A DNA stretch of 64,000 bases from Rhizophagus irregularis (lineage: Eukaryota > Glomeromycota > Glomeromycetes > Glomerales > Glomeraceae), in assembly GCF_026210795.1 (NCBI RefSeq), contig NC_089453.1, positions 2,978,501 through 3,042,500 on the forward strand, read 5' to 3'. This document shows, one piece after another, positions 23,431-34,880 of this stretch. The position numbers and the translations under genes are program-made. Below the pieces are notes generated by a model. It was not told the origin of the DNA and searched no databases. It saw only the letters and a list, made by a program, of their open reading frames with translations. The first letter of the stretch is position 1. Every line of letters begins with the position of its first letter.

Positions 23431-25200
23431 CTGAGCCAATACTTGTTAGATTAATAACCAAGATATTACATATATTGTTTGTCAGAAAGATCGATTTAAT
23501 TTTTGAGAATAATATCTTTTATAAGCTTTTTTCAGAGATAAGTTAATTCGCAAATTTTTTTATGTCAATCAAACTTATTTATCACAAACTAATCATCATA
23601 TTCGAAAAATAAACAACGTTAAATTTTATTCTAACGTGAAAATGAAAATTTATTAATAAGTTCCACATGATATCGGTCAATATATTATTTAATAGACGGA
23701 GACGTTTTTATGACTATATATATATTTTATGACTATATTTAATAAACCTTTGACAATAACTTTCATTTAATAGTGTTGACAATTAATAATTTAAAATATA
23801 AAGTCTTAGTGATGATATGATATATATTTACTACATATAAGCAATTTCACTAATTACTTTTTCAATTAGTATTACTCACTCTTTTAAATTGTTTACAAAC
23901 AATAAAGTAAAATATTAGATTAAATTGTCCTTTGTGTGTAACATTGTGCTTAATAAATTTATTCACGTATAGAAGTTCTTATGCATTGTAACTTACCTTT
24001 AAATAGTAAAATGCAGTAAATTTATTCTTATAGTTTATCATTTACATTATGAAGATATATTTTATATCATTAATACAAAAGACCTCTCTTGTAAATGATA
24101 TTTTACACATAATAATTGTTATAAATATGTCCGTTATCTCTTTTTATATTTAATCGTCATTTGTGATTTTTTGTTATTTAATGCATAATAATAAATATTT
24201 GAGATAGTAAACCAAAAATTCAGGTCATATATATGGATAATTAGGTGATTTCAATATCAGCACCACAATTTTTGTTCCATATAAAAATTCCAATTCGTTA
24301 TAGCCATTACTAATTAAAATATCCTTTTATAGCGAATTTATAATTAAAAAAGTTCGTTATAATTTTTTAACTTTAAAATTTATTATAGTCATGATTAGTA
24401 AGGGTGAGCTGTAAACGAATAAAATTCAATTTATAATAGTTTATGTGCGTCAGTCGTCGATTTACGTCAGATGACGTCTACATTATCAACCCGATGCCTT
24501 AAGTGTTTGGCCAGCATTACTAGGTAGCCGTCATCTGACGGTCAGCTGACACAAATCGAACAGTTGTCACACAACCACACAACATATATTTACTATTTAT
24601 ATATATTTTTTATTAAATTCTTTATACATTAATATGTAATGCTAAAAAATGATCACTTTAGTTATCGTTTGAAAGTCAAATTGATATTTGAATACATAAA
24701 AATATTTGAGATGTAAATACGAGTATGATTCGAATCTCACGACATTCAAATATTTAAATCTTTTTTAGTGTGCAATAAAATTATTATTTACTTATTAATT
24801 TACATAATTCTTTGTTTTTAAATCTATCTGAAGCGCTTCTCCAAAGAAGCAAAGGTGATCATCTCTTAATTCTAACTGAAAATTTATACTGTTATTGTAA
24901 TGAAAGACGATCAATCACTGGTGCACCTAGTAAAATTAAAATTCGTACTTAAATATTTATAAATATAATAAATTTTAATTTCAAACGGAAGCTCTATATT
25001 CTGAAACAAACAAGATTTCAGGGTAAAATGCTATAAAAGCATAAAATATTTAGCATTAACGTATTCTCTGATTATAAATTGTCAAATAAATAAAATATTA
25101 AAGATACAAATAATGTGTGCAAAAAAAGTTCGAAACTAGTAATACCTTTTATACATATAAAGCAATTAAGCTTTTTGGGGAAAGTATTTTGATCGAAATT

Positions 25201-25541
25201 TGAGACTTTCAAATAAATATTTTTCTTTGGTTACATTTCTCTGAATGTTTAGTATTTTAGACGTTATATAGTAGATTATTGCGCTACCCCCCTATAAATC
25301 ATCTGATAAAAAAATTATTAGATTACAGGATGATTACCGGATAAAAATCGGACAGTGTTGTCCTGTAATTGTCCTGTAATCGTCCTGTAATTAGGCCACG
25401 CAAACTAATATTTTCGGTTCACGTAACATTAAAATTTAAAATTGACCCGGGGACCCGGGTTTTATTTTTTATTAATAACAAATTTTTATTATAAGTCACG
25501 TGACTGATTAGTTTATAATTAGATGAATTTAGGGGGTTTCG
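25201..25541. other. Non-coding interval with short TCCTGTAAT repeats
   Basis: Around 25350-25390 the word GTCCTGTAAT recurs three times. Nothing else is recognised. Confidence 0.35.
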
Positions 25542-25556
25542 AAGATAATCGTTCCA

Positions 25557-25916
25557 CTACATAAAGACATTTACGAATCTGTATGGAAACAAAGATCTCA
25601 ATCATGGAAACTATTTAAACAAAGGAACGAACTCACTAAATCACATTTTATCAACTACCGTCGAGATCATACACACAATAATGACCCAGGACAAAAACAA
25701 CGACAATTGAGACGCTCAGATTTTAGAGATCTTAATACAAATCAAGGATATCATTGTCCATTTAATGACTCAAGAAGAAATATCGACTCAAATACATTAT
25801 GGATATACCTTACTTCATCCAACTTTTTACATAACCTTCCATGGCTATCAACGCTTGATAACGATCTATCGCAATTTCATTCTTATATGTTCAATAATAT
25901 TTTATTTCTAATTTAA
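25557..25916 (+). pseudogene. C-terminal fragment of a LINE polyprotein
   Basis: An open frame runs from the left target duplication (LHKDIYESVWKQRSQSWKLF) to a stop at 25914-25916. The Trp-x-x-Arg-rich start resembles the region behind the reverse transcriptase of fungal LINEs. The reverse transcriptase itself is missing because of 5' truncation. The class cannot be set from this piece. Confidence 0.5.
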
Positions 25917-25963
25917 ACCCACTGGGGATCTTAACAGTTTATAGCGATTACTGATATCACATA

Positions 25964-27347
25964 CAGTGCCCTGCCAAAAGTGACCGACCACTTGCGAGGT
26001 ATAAAAAATTTATAAAATCGTTACGAAAATTTAAACTTAATTTTCTCAAAAACTATTAAGTGAATTTTATAAAAAAATTGATTTATTCGAAAGGCAAAAT
26101 TTGAAAGTTTAAGGCTCATTTATTAATATTTTGTGGGGTTACCCTTGCTCTTTAATACAGCCTTAATTCGGTTAGGCATACTATTAACAAGATTTTGGAG
26201 TTTATGAATTCTGATTTTACCCCACTCCTCCTGAAGTACAGACCAAAGTTCCTCCCGATTTTTTGGTAGTGGTTTGCGCGCCCGGACTTGTCTTTCCAAC
26301 TCGTCCCATAAATTTTCAATGGGGTTCATATCCGGGCTCTGTGCAGGCCACGGTAGAGTTTCAATATCATTATCCCTTTTCCATTCCGTAGTAACCCTTG
26401 CTGTATGGATTGGAGCATTATCCTCCTGAAAAAGATACTCTTCTTCGTCACCTAAATCATCTATGAACCCAAGTAAATGATCGTCCAAAACATCTATATA
26501 CGCTGCAGCATTAATTCTTCCTTCTAACCTAACTAAAGGGCCAAGCCCATTATACGTAAAACATCCCCACACCATTATACCATCTTGTCCTGACTTAAAA
26601 GTTGGAATAAGGCACCCTACATCATATTTTTCGTGAGGACTTCGCCAAACCCACCTTCTACCACTTCCTTTGAAAAGTTCAAACTTTGACTCATCGCTCC
26701 AAATTATGTTTTTCCACTCTTCCCCCCAATCCTTTCTCTCTTTAGCCCAGGAAAATCGTTTCTTTCTATTAGCCTCAGTTACAAAAGGTTTTCTGACTCC
26801 AGCTCGCCCAAAAAATCCCTGTTCATGAAGATAACGTTGAACAGTCCTTACACTTACTTTTACATCGGCAGTTTGTGTAAAATTATCATGTAGTTCTTTA
26901 ATATTTGCTTGTCTATCCTTCTTAAGAGTTCTTAATAAACAACGCCCATTTCTTTCTGTTAGTATAGGTGGCCTACCTACCCGAGGTGGAGGCATCTCCA
27001 GTCCATCTTTTTTGTAAGCTTCAATAACGTCATGAATAGTCGTTTTGGGGTGGTTTAATTTCTCAACAATAGCTCGTTCGCTAATTCCACACTTCCAAGC
27101 ACCAACAACCTCACCACGTTCAAAAATAGAGAGCTCTTTGCGTTTGTCAGTCATATTTATTTAGGAAGTAGCTTTTTGAAAATTGACAATAATTACATTT
27201 TGAAGAAAATGTTTTGGGAGAGGTGGGAAAAAAAATTTGGCGCAATTTTATTAGTCCGTTACGTAAATAAACAAAAAACAAAATTGGTAATGATCGGCAA
27301 AATTATCGCAAAATCGCAAGTGGTCGGTCATTTTTGGCAGGCCACTG
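25964..27347 (-). mobile_element. Complete Tc1/mariner transposon (1384 bp)
   Basis: Inverted ends of about 33 bp with two mismatches, containing TGACCGACCACTTGCGA, flanked by TA. One uninterrupted transposase gene lies inside. The close ends and intact gene suggest a recent arrival. It lies inside the LINE fragment. Confidence 0.9.
26123..27154 (-). CDS. Tc1/mariner transposase, DD34E type
   Basis: 343 codons from ATG, intact and of the usual length. The N-terminal about 110 residues form paired helix-turn-helix DNA-binding domains (FERGEVVGAWKCGISERAIV near the start, VSVRTVQRYLHEQGF near 100-114) joined by an AT-hook-like GRPP at 60-63. The catalytic triad is D154 in WSDESKFELF, D245 in QEDNAPIH and E280 in NPIENLWDELE, with 34 residues between the last two. 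The enzyme would cut at the element ends and join them at TA. GC content is higher than its surroundings, consistent with a mobile origin. It may still be active. Confidence 0.93.
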   Translation of the reverse strand: MTDKRKELSIFERGEVVGAWKCGISERAIVEKLNHPKTTIHDVIEAYKKDGLEMPPPRVGRPPILTERNGRCLLRTLKKDRQANIKELHDNFTQTADVKVSVRTVQRYLHEQGFFGRAGVRKPFVTEANRKKRFSWAKERKDWGEEWKNIIWSDESKFELFKGSGRRWVWRSPHEKYDVGCLIPTFKSGQDGIMVWGCFTYNGLGPLVRLEGRINAAAYIDVLDDHLLGFIDDLGDEEEYLFQEDNAPIHTARVTTEWKRDNDIETLPWPAQSPDMNPIENLWDELERQVRARKPLPKNREELWSVLQEEWGKIRIHKLQNLVNSMPNRIKAVLKSKGNPTKY

Positions 27348-27635
27348 TACATATTATTTTCTTTTGTTTTTTTTTTTAGATTTACTTATTTTATTGGCCT
27401 CTTTTCTTTATCAGTAGCGTAGTTTTACTGTTAGAGTAGTTCTCCTCGGAGGGTGAGGTCTTTTCATCTTCGTGATGAAGGGATGCATGACCATCGCACC
27501 TCTGATAGATTGATATTTCACTACTTGTAGTTGTTTATTCCTATCATGTATTTTTCTCTGGTTACTCCTCTCTTTGAAATAAAATAAATAAATAAGATAA
27601 TCGTTCCAGTTTGTTACTAAAAATGCCTATAACAT

Positions 27636-27907
27636 GTACGAATAAGTTACAACTCTGTAACTTTAAAAGATTGGGAAGGTTTACCAGTTGAAAAAGAGAC
27701 AAAAATAAAGGATTTTTTTAATGATATATCAATTTTATGTTTGTCATCTAATTTCTGGGAAGCAGATTTTAAAGTAAAATTTAGTTCAAGCGTAGATCTA
27801 CAAAATAATACACGTGTGAAAACTACGCAAATTTACACCACTCGCGATGAAGTTCTGGAAAATCTGGCCACTGATCCCCTTTTGTTGTGGAAAAAAATAT
27901 TAAAATA
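27636..27907 (+). pseudogene. Unrecognised coding-like remnant without a start
   Basis: One frame stays open for about 90 codons, from after a TAA near 27631 to TAG 27905-27907. It has normal amino acid composition (VTLKDWEGLPVEKETKIKDF, then LENLATDPLLLWKKILK) and no ATG. Protein-like composition in AT-rich DNA suggests a former exon. I do not recognise it. Confidence 0.4.
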
Positions 27908-28098
27908 GATAAATACGTGTCGATCAAACCGATTTGGGATTAGCCCAAATAGTCAAAAAAGGACCATGATTTGCAATACCTGAACGGGTAAATACATAGT
28001 AAATCAGTAAATAGATATATAATCTGGTAAATTTTTTTTTGAGGAATATTAATTTTTTTTTTTCTTACTTACAAAACAACTTAATAAAAAAATTTTTT

Positions 28099-28112
28099 AA
28101 AATCGTTTTATA
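28099..28112 (+). promoter_or_regulatory. Shared promoter-like motif
   Basis: AAAATCGTTTTATA about 30-40 bp before the ATG, as at 6143 and 50391. Confidence 0.45.
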
Positions 28113-28610
28113 CAGAGCAGAAGTCAAGCATTTTTAAATATGAATTCACAAGGTCAGTTTTCTGATTCAGAAAGCAACCAAAACCTTCTTATTTCTACTG
28201 CTTTCAATCCACAAGACACTCCTGTTTCATTTCATGAAAGGCAAGAAAGTTCAATTGCTCTGAGCGAGATGCAGCCTCCTGACTCTCAGCCTCAACCAAC
28301 AGTTACCAACACATATGTACAACCCGATTCTTCCGCAAATCTTAGAACTCAACCCGTTCATCCTACTGATTTTTTCTTTCGACCACCAAATGATTATTAT
28401 CATTATCATGTTATTTGTAAGGAAATCTCAAACGATATCGTTGCATACTTATTAAATAAATCATTTTATTGGGCATCCCTATAGGATCATGTTATTTAAT
28501 TTCCGCTCAATATTGCTAACGCATTACGTCATTTACCAAATATCATTTACATTAGTTTAGCTTAATACTGTACAGCAATTTGAAAAACTGTTACTTAAAC
28601 TATATTAGTA

Positions 28611-30238
28611 TTATCTATTGAATACAAATGTACAATTATTGAAAATTGATCCGTTTCCTTTAAAAATATCCTGTAAAGTTTCAGTTTCATTTATTGTCAA
28701 TTTGTTGGATTTGTTAGAAAATGGAATTCGGCTTTCTTGATTGATTTCAGCTAATTTTATTAATAGAAATCAATAAAATAAAATAAAATAAAACAAACTA
28801 TTAATAAATTACCTTTAAAAATTTCGCGTGCACTAGTAAAAGTTGATTTAAGTTCAATTGGTGTTAATGCTTGCTTATCTGGCATTGAAAAATGTGGCAA
28901 AGGTTCTAAAACATCTAAAATTCCATATTGTATAATTAGTATATTGAAAATCAATTTAAAAATTAAAATTAAAACTCACCTGAGCCTTCCATTTGATCAT
29001 TATCTATAAGAACGTTCATTAAGTTGTTTAAACTAACATTCTGCATTTTTTCTTTAGTTCTTTCATAGCTAGTAAATCCTGAATTTGATTTATGCCGGGT
29101 AATTGCCATAACTTCATTGTCACTAGTACCAAGTTCTTTCAATATTCCTACTAAACTTTTTCGGGCGCTATGGTTGCTGATCTTTCGATTGCCAATATCA
29201 ATACCACATTCTATTACAATTTCATGTAAAAAATTTTTTAATCGCTTTTCACCAACATGAAACTTTTGAAACCAACGATTATAAATAATATAATCTATAA
29301 ATAAATAAATAAGTTAACTAATAAATGTCATATTACTGAAAAAAATAGCATAAAATGATAAAGTACATTGAACTCACCATCTTCAGACACATATTCTCTT
29401 AAATAGAATTCTTTATCGGCATTACCTGGTCTTTTAGAAAAATATTTGTTATAAGTTTCCATTGTCATTGGATGATATGGAATTCTTAATTTTTCATCAT
29501 TTAATGAGCCATTAATACCCCTTTGATTTGTTTTACTTCGAGGAATATTTACATCAAAACCCTGACCATCAGCTCTAAACTTAAAATGAGAATATTGTAA
29601 TGAATAGTGCTCACCACCTCTAAGAGCTAAGAATAATGCATTTAAAAAAAAGACTTTTTTTAACAATCCAGTGGGTGTGTCAATGTTTAATACTGGTGAA
29701 TACAGTATTTTTTTACATTCTTCAACAGAAAGACCATCAGCTCCTTGAACATTGGCCTTTCCTTGTTCTGCTACATGTTTCATTTTGCCATCTAATACAT
29801 CATATAATATTGGAAATTGTTTTCTTGAAGTAAAATCCATTGGAGATAGTGATGATAAATCATTTAAATGTCGGTTTAATGCATGTATAGCACTGAGGAT
29901 AGATCTAGCCTTGTATTCTTCACCAGAATTAGTCTTCATAACTGTTACGAAACTACAGATTTGACTTTCTAATTCCTTTCTATCAGTAATATCTATGCTT
30001 TTACCAGTAAATCCAGCTTTTTCACGAAAGTTTTCAAATTGGTGAACCCAATTTGCTGTGGATTTATCTGTATTTACTACTCTTGACTTCTTTTTGAAAA
30101 AATTTATTTCGTCTTCTGTAGGTAAATAAAACTTGAATAGAAAATATTGTATTAGCAAATTAATATAACAATATTTTGGTAATAATAACAACATACTTTA
30201 TCATTATTTATTTTATTTTTGTTAGTTTTTTCCTTCAT
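28611..30238 (-). CDS. Tyrosine recombinase (Crypton/DUF3504-like), five exons, 450 aa
   Basis: Predicted exons: 30197-30238, 29378-30131, 28980-29294, 28813-28914 and 28611-28750. All introns are GT-AG, all phases agree (0, 1, 1, 1) and the sum is 451 codons with stop. The first exon starts MKEKTNKNKINNDK. An N-terminal SAM-like core-binding region (NWVHQFENFREKAGF) precedes the catalytic domain. The visible catalytic set is R185 in LRGGEHYSL, a candidate K214 in PRSKTNQRG, H307 and R310 in NHSARKSL, H333 in ITRHKSN and nucleophile Y342 in GFTSYER. The C-terminal tail ends NNCTFVFNR, familiar from DUF3504/ZMYM-like relatives. It would catalyse excision or integration by strand exchange through a 3'-phosphotyrosine. 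All key residues are kept, so it may be functional. Confidence 0.85.
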
Positions 30239-30380
30239 TATTAAAATAAATAATAGAATAGGTTGAAAGAAAAAAATGTGTAAAGAAAAAGTAGGGTATT
30301 TAAAAAGTGTATATAAAAAAGAATGTGTAAAAGAAAAAACGCGTAAAGAAAAAATGTGTACAAATGAGTGGATTTAAAAG

Positions 30381-30460
30381 AAAGTTTAAATAAACTTTTA
30401 AACGCGTAAAGAAAAAGACGCGTAAAAATTGAAATTTAAAAGAAAGTTTAAATAAACTTT
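30381..30460. repeat. Two identical 18-bp palindromes in the recombinase element
   Basis: AAAGTTTAAATAAACTTT occurs at 30381-30398 and 30443-30460, each made of perfect 8-bp inverted arms around AA, about 140-220 bp upstream of the recombinase start. ACGCGTAAAGAAAAA-type words repeat beside them. They may be binding sites for the recombinase or a promoter factor. Confidence 0.5.
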
Positions 30461-30497
30461 TAAAACATGATCTTGGTGGTCTGCCACAATAAAATCA

Positions 30498-30642
30498 TTA
30501 TTAGGTAAGAAGTATTCAATATTACCATTTTGACCATCAACATTATATGATTGGCCATTGTGCCACTACGTGGCACAATAACGGCCAATCATTTAACATC
30601 GACGGTCATAAATCTTCATATTGAATACTTCTTACCCAATAA
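30498..30642. repeat. 145-bp subterminal palindrome of the recombinase element
   Basis: Arms of about 65 bp, with GTAAGAAGTATTCAATAT at the outside and GTGCCAC near the centre, pair imperfectly. The outer tip (TTATTRGG) resembles the element's other end. It could be the element terminus structure or a separate small MITE. Confidence 0.65.
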
Positions 30643-30902
30643 CTATATAAAAAGAACGTAACGTTCAATCTAATGAAAATGAAGGTATTTTCTATTATCA
30701 GCAACAATATAATAACCAACTTTATCAAGTATCATACGAAATTGTTTCTCCCCTCTTGGTCAATAATTGTTTGAATAAAAATTTTCTTGGGATTGAATTT
30801 CAACAAAATATGGAACAAGAACATATAGTATTAACTTTTGGTCAAAAAGAATATCTTGAATGTCATTTAAAGAAATATTTAAGTCAATATTTATTAGGCT
30901 AA

Positions 30903-31939
30903 GCAATTTACTTTTTATGTATAAAGAAATGTGCTTTTTATTTGTTTATCTTTATTTATTTTTTTTTGATAAAAAATATTATAGGGTTATAGGGTTATAT
31001 ATGATATTCAATGTGACTTTTTTTATTATTTATTTTTTACAAAATGTATTAATGTAAGAATTATTTGATTCATTATTTTTATTTGAGTTAACATTATTAA
31101 TATCATTAAAGTTATTGACAGTAGTAGTATTTACATTTTTTGAAAATGAACAAATTTTCAAATTTTACAAATTTTACTAAAACTTTGCGCAGTATCGTCG
31201 TATCGCAGAAAAATTTTGACAAATTTTAGTAAGGGGAATTTCTTGGAAAATTTGCAGCAGTTTTGGAAAGGTCATATGACCATGTAAATCAGAAGATCAG
31301 TACTAATTTTATTTATCGATTACCCGGGTGTATCCGATCTTAGTATAGTATGGATTTTGTAAAATAGTACAATTTTTGTTAGTACGTATGATTTTAAATC
31401 GTACGTACTACTTTGATTGTTAAATATAGAAAAATTGTACGTATGTAGTGAAAAAAAAAATCATACATACGTATATAAATCATACTTTTTTATCAGCCTA
31501 CCAGCCTCGTCATACACCTTTTTGATGGCGCTCGCTCCTTCTTTAAAATATGAAAATAAAAATTTAAATAAACATAATTATGTGTTGTTTCACTCGTTTG
31601 TACGTAATAAAAAAATTTAAATCATACTATTAATACATACCTATTATTATATATTGTGATAAGTATATATGTACCATAAAAAATCATACATACAAAGTAA
31701 AAATTCCACAAACATACTAACTTACAAAATTGTACTATACAAATATTATATACTCGTCCGATTATCACTCTAGTTAAATGAATAAAGTACGAATAACATT
31801 AATTTATTAATTTTTTTTTAACATTGTATTTAAAAATTTTGTGAAAAATAGATATTTATTTAATGAAATTAACTTTATTTCAATTATTTCTAATTTTATA
31901 ATTACTTTAGCTAAATGAAATAGATCAAATGGTCAAGAA
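30903..31939. other. Non-coding interval
   Basis: The first about 150 bp match the downstream regions of the sister genes at 6188 and 50432. Around 31376-31411 a palindrome around GATTTTAAATC with GTACGTA arms is present, and related TACGTA/TATGTA words recur to 31750. No coding sequence is seen. Confidence 0.4.
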
Positions 31940-34880
31940 CGTTTATGATTTCTAGATACTTAAACTTAATACAGCCGCATACAATTAATATAATTATTTA
32001 TAACAATAAATACTAACGTCAGTTACATTTGACAAAGAAATTTAACTCGAACTCGTAGCTTAACGATCGACAATAAAATTTAGGTATTACCTAAACGGTT
32101 ATATTTCCCACAACACTGTTTGTATATATATTAATACTATCAATGTTGTAAGTACGGTACCATCCTATTTATTTAAAAAACGCACCTGCAACTTTAGTTA
32201 TACAGTATAAACTTAAACAAATCGTAATATACATGTACTGTACATGTAATCTATTGTTAATTTATTTTATTTACTTGAAATTTTTTTTTAAATCATAAAT
32301 TTTTGGAAAATAAATTTCATTTCACATTTTTTTTTTACTTTTTTACTTACAAAAGGATCATATTCTAACGGTTCATCAAATTCTTCTAAATCAACAATAT
32401 CTTCAGATAAAAGTAGACATAATTATATATATATTTTTATAATAATAATAATAGTGAAGAAAAATTAATAAAGTGGAGAAAGAAAAAACTTTTTCGATCA
32501 ACAAACTCATTATATATAAAAAAATTTGATGATAAATTATTGTGAAAATGTGATCAAAACGTAAAATAAATGATCGCCATTAATTATTCGCTATGTTATG
32601 ATTTTAAATCGTACCTATACATAATTGATCGTACCCATAAATAATTGACCATACCTTTACCTTTCAAATAATATCGTACCTTAATTAAATACTATATACT
32701 CTAAAATTTTAACTGAATAATTATTAAAAGCAATTTAATTGTTTTAGCTGAATTATTAAATCGATTTTCATCTTTGTTACTGCTATATTTATTATTTTTT
32801 CAAACAATAACGGATTATTTAAGGAAGTTGGTGATATATTACATCTTTTATATATTTCTTTTTAAGAATAGTTTTTCATTCAAAGTATGCCGTTTTCGAT
32901 ATTCATTCAAACGAATACTGTGTTACAGACAGACGCCAAAAATTAAAATAGTAACGTTACATTAAGGTCAGCCATACTTTGATCAAATACCAAAAAAAAA
33001 AAGAGTGAGAAATCTTGCTTAGAATAAATAAAATTTCCAATTTCATAAAGTCAATAATAATGTTTATGTTTAACCTTACTATTTGAGTAAAAACTATAAA
33101 CAAAAAATGTCTCTAAAACGATGTTTTTCTAAAATCATGAAGACCAATGTAAAAAAGTATCAAAAATTTTTCAATTACTGTACCTACAGTATTAACAGAT
33201 ATATTATAAAAAGCCAACCGATAAATGATAATTTAATAATTACATTATAAATCATAAATTGATAAACTTGGTAAGTGATAAAAAATTTCGGACAAATCTC
33301 TCATGAAATTTTTATAAATTCCATGAAATTCCTTGGAATATAGCAAAGTAAAAGGATTTGTATTATTAGAAAAGCTGGAATAAAAAAAAAGGTAAAACTG
33401 CGGCTGAGGATTTTCACCGTTGGATTATCATTTTTCTTAACTATTTTGATGAATTTCCTTAAACATATGATAGATTATTATATCATACCAATATTTAATT
33501 AATAAAATTTTGAAAAAAAAATCTTATTAATTTTATTCCTTTACATACTGTATATTTTTTTTATATTTTTTTGGAAGTGAACTTGTTTTTATTATATGCG
33601 TGTTTGACATCGTATATTGGTTTATAATGAATTTTAGAACAAAATTATAGACTTATTATAAAAATGTATTGGTGAAATTAAACGTTTAATGCTAATAAAG
33701 TTTATTTAGAAATGATTTCTTAATCTAGATAATGCCCGATTTTTTTTTTGAATATTTAGTATCGAATGCTTGTTGCGATTTAGGAGACGATAGAAAAAAT
33801 AAACAATGATTTAACTCCACGATTACGCGAACTATTAATGTGCTGAGATATAAATAATACAAATGGTAATCTTTGTTCTCTTATTTATTATGCTTTGTTA
33901 CTGACGATTCAATACTATGGCACAAAGTAAACTGATGGAACAGAGTTTTATTAAATATATTTATAACATAAACCAATGATTTGTTTAAAAATATAATAAA
34001 TAAAATAAAGATAGAAAGAAACCACAATAATCTACTAACAAATTTCCTATTTTATTTTAATAAGTATTGACTTAAATATTGTTTCAACCAACCTTCGAGA
34101 TTTTCTTTTTGTTCAAAAGTGAACGCTAATTTCTCATCCACATTCTGTTGAAACTCAAAACCAAGAAAATTTTTATTCAAACAATTATTAATCAATAAAG
34201 GAGAAACGATTTCACATGATACCTGATAAAACCTGGCGTCATGTAGTTGTTGATAGTAGAAAATACATTCATTTTCGTTAGATTTAACGTTATTTTCTTT
34301 TAATGATTTGTTTAATAAATAAGCAACAGTATCGTAACAGATTTCTTTGCAATTAATATAATAATGACAAAATTCGTTTGGAGGACTATAGAAAAAGGTA
34401 GTAGGATGAAAAGGTGCAGTTGAAAGTGTAGTTTGTAACGTTTGAGTTACGTGCTGAGGATGAATATCCTGAACCGCGGTAGTCACGTGACAAACGTTTG
34501 CATTCTTCTGTAGCGGAGAAATGGTAAGGACGTTGTTATATTGAGGATTAGGATAGATATTGGTAAATGAAGGCGGAAGGTTCTCCGAGTTAGAAGGTTG
34601 ACCTGGATTCATATTAGGATGTGGTAAATGAGGGTGTTTGAATTATATTGGATACTAATTTTTGAAAATTTTTTTTTTAAAAAAAAAATAAATAAATAAA
34701 TAAAATAAATATAAAGATTTAGAGTTGAATTTTTGAATTAAAAAGTTATTTGGAATTTTTTTTTTGATATTTAATAATTAAAGAGTTTATTTAATTTTTT
34801 TTTTTATCTGGAATCAAAAACGACGAAAACAAAAATCGCATCCAACGCACCTCATTTTATACCTACAGAAAATCGAAAAG
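31940..34880 (-). repeat. Segmental duplication 2, copy 2
   Basis: Matches 8320-10560 in order and orientation. It includes the family gene at 34052-34612. An extra block of about 615 bp (32083-32700), bordered on both sides by AAAATTTT-like sequence, is absent from the other copy. Confidence 0.75.
34052..34612 (-). CDS. Unrecognised four-cysteine family protein, MNPGQPS subtype
   Basis: 186 codons, intact and nearly identical to 9758-10315; most differences lie in the N-terminal arm (for example NANVCHVTTAV against NANGFHVTTAV). One extra codon lies in the QQLHDARFYQ stretch. The core, with CKEICYDTVAYLLNKSLKE, NENECIFYYQQ, SCEIVSPLLINNCL and LKQYLSQYLL, is kept. Two open copies with differences concentrated outside the core are compatible with selection on the protein. 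Function unknown. Confidence 0.68.
   Translation of the reverse strand: MNPGQPSNSENLPPSFTNIYPNPQYNNVLTISPLQKNANVCHVTTAVQDIHPQHVTQTLQTTLSTAPFHPTTFFYSPPNEFCHYYINCKEICYDTVAYLLNKSLKENNVKSNENECIFYYQQLHDARFYQVSCEIVSPLLINNCLNKNFLGFEFQQNVDEKLAFTFEQKENLEGWLKQYLSQYLLK

Larger units (their letters stand above)
22353..25200 (+). repeat. Segmental duplication 1, copy B
   Basis: Matches 3672-5500 outside the inserted MITE. Beyond the relic it is non-coding. Compared with copy A it lacks the 4679-4937 MITE, carries an inverted block at 23575-23660, and has extra sequence near 24450-24580 with CGTCAGATGACG/CGTCATCTGACG inverted motifs. Confidence 0.7.
25542..27608 (+). mobile_element. 5'-truncated LINE with 15-bp target duplications, split by a mariner
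   Basis: AAGATAATCGTTCCA occurs at 25542-25556 and 27594-27608. Between them, outside the mariner, lie about 650 bp: a C-terminal coding stretch, a 3' untranslated part of higher GC (about 27390-27560) and an AATAAATAAATA tail. Target duplications of this length plus an A-rich tail are the hallmark of target-primed reverse transcription. Confidence 0.8.
28466..30648 (-). mobile_element. 2.2-kb Crypton-like tyrosine-recombinase element
   Basis: Boundaries come from comparison with the uninterrupted sister genes at 6188 and 50432. The ends carry an 8-bp inverted TTATTGGG (28466-28473 and 30635-30642) and no obvious target duplication, as expected if a tyrosine recombinase, not a DDE enzyme, did the insertion. 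Six bases (CTATAT) lie between the right TTATTGGG complement and gene sequence. A complete recombinase gene and a 145-bp subterminal palindrome lie inside. Confidence 0.75.
28140..30902 (+). pseudogene. Four-cysteine family gene split by a Crypton-like element
   Basis: The first 109 codons (28140-28465) match the 50432 copy up to AYLLNKS. The reading frame then runs into the inserted element and stops. Family sequence resumes at about 30650 with KERNVQSNENE and runs to TAA 30900-30902, ending LKKYLSQYLLG. The core is otherwise in one frame on each side, except that the C123 equivalent is glycine (NENEGIF). The gene was probably intact when hit, so the insertion is comparatively recent. Confidence 0.85.

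Noticed and set aside
24715-24760. tRNA B-box-like GATTCGAATC
   Set aside because: No GG...CC context, no A box at proper spacing and no cloverleaf.
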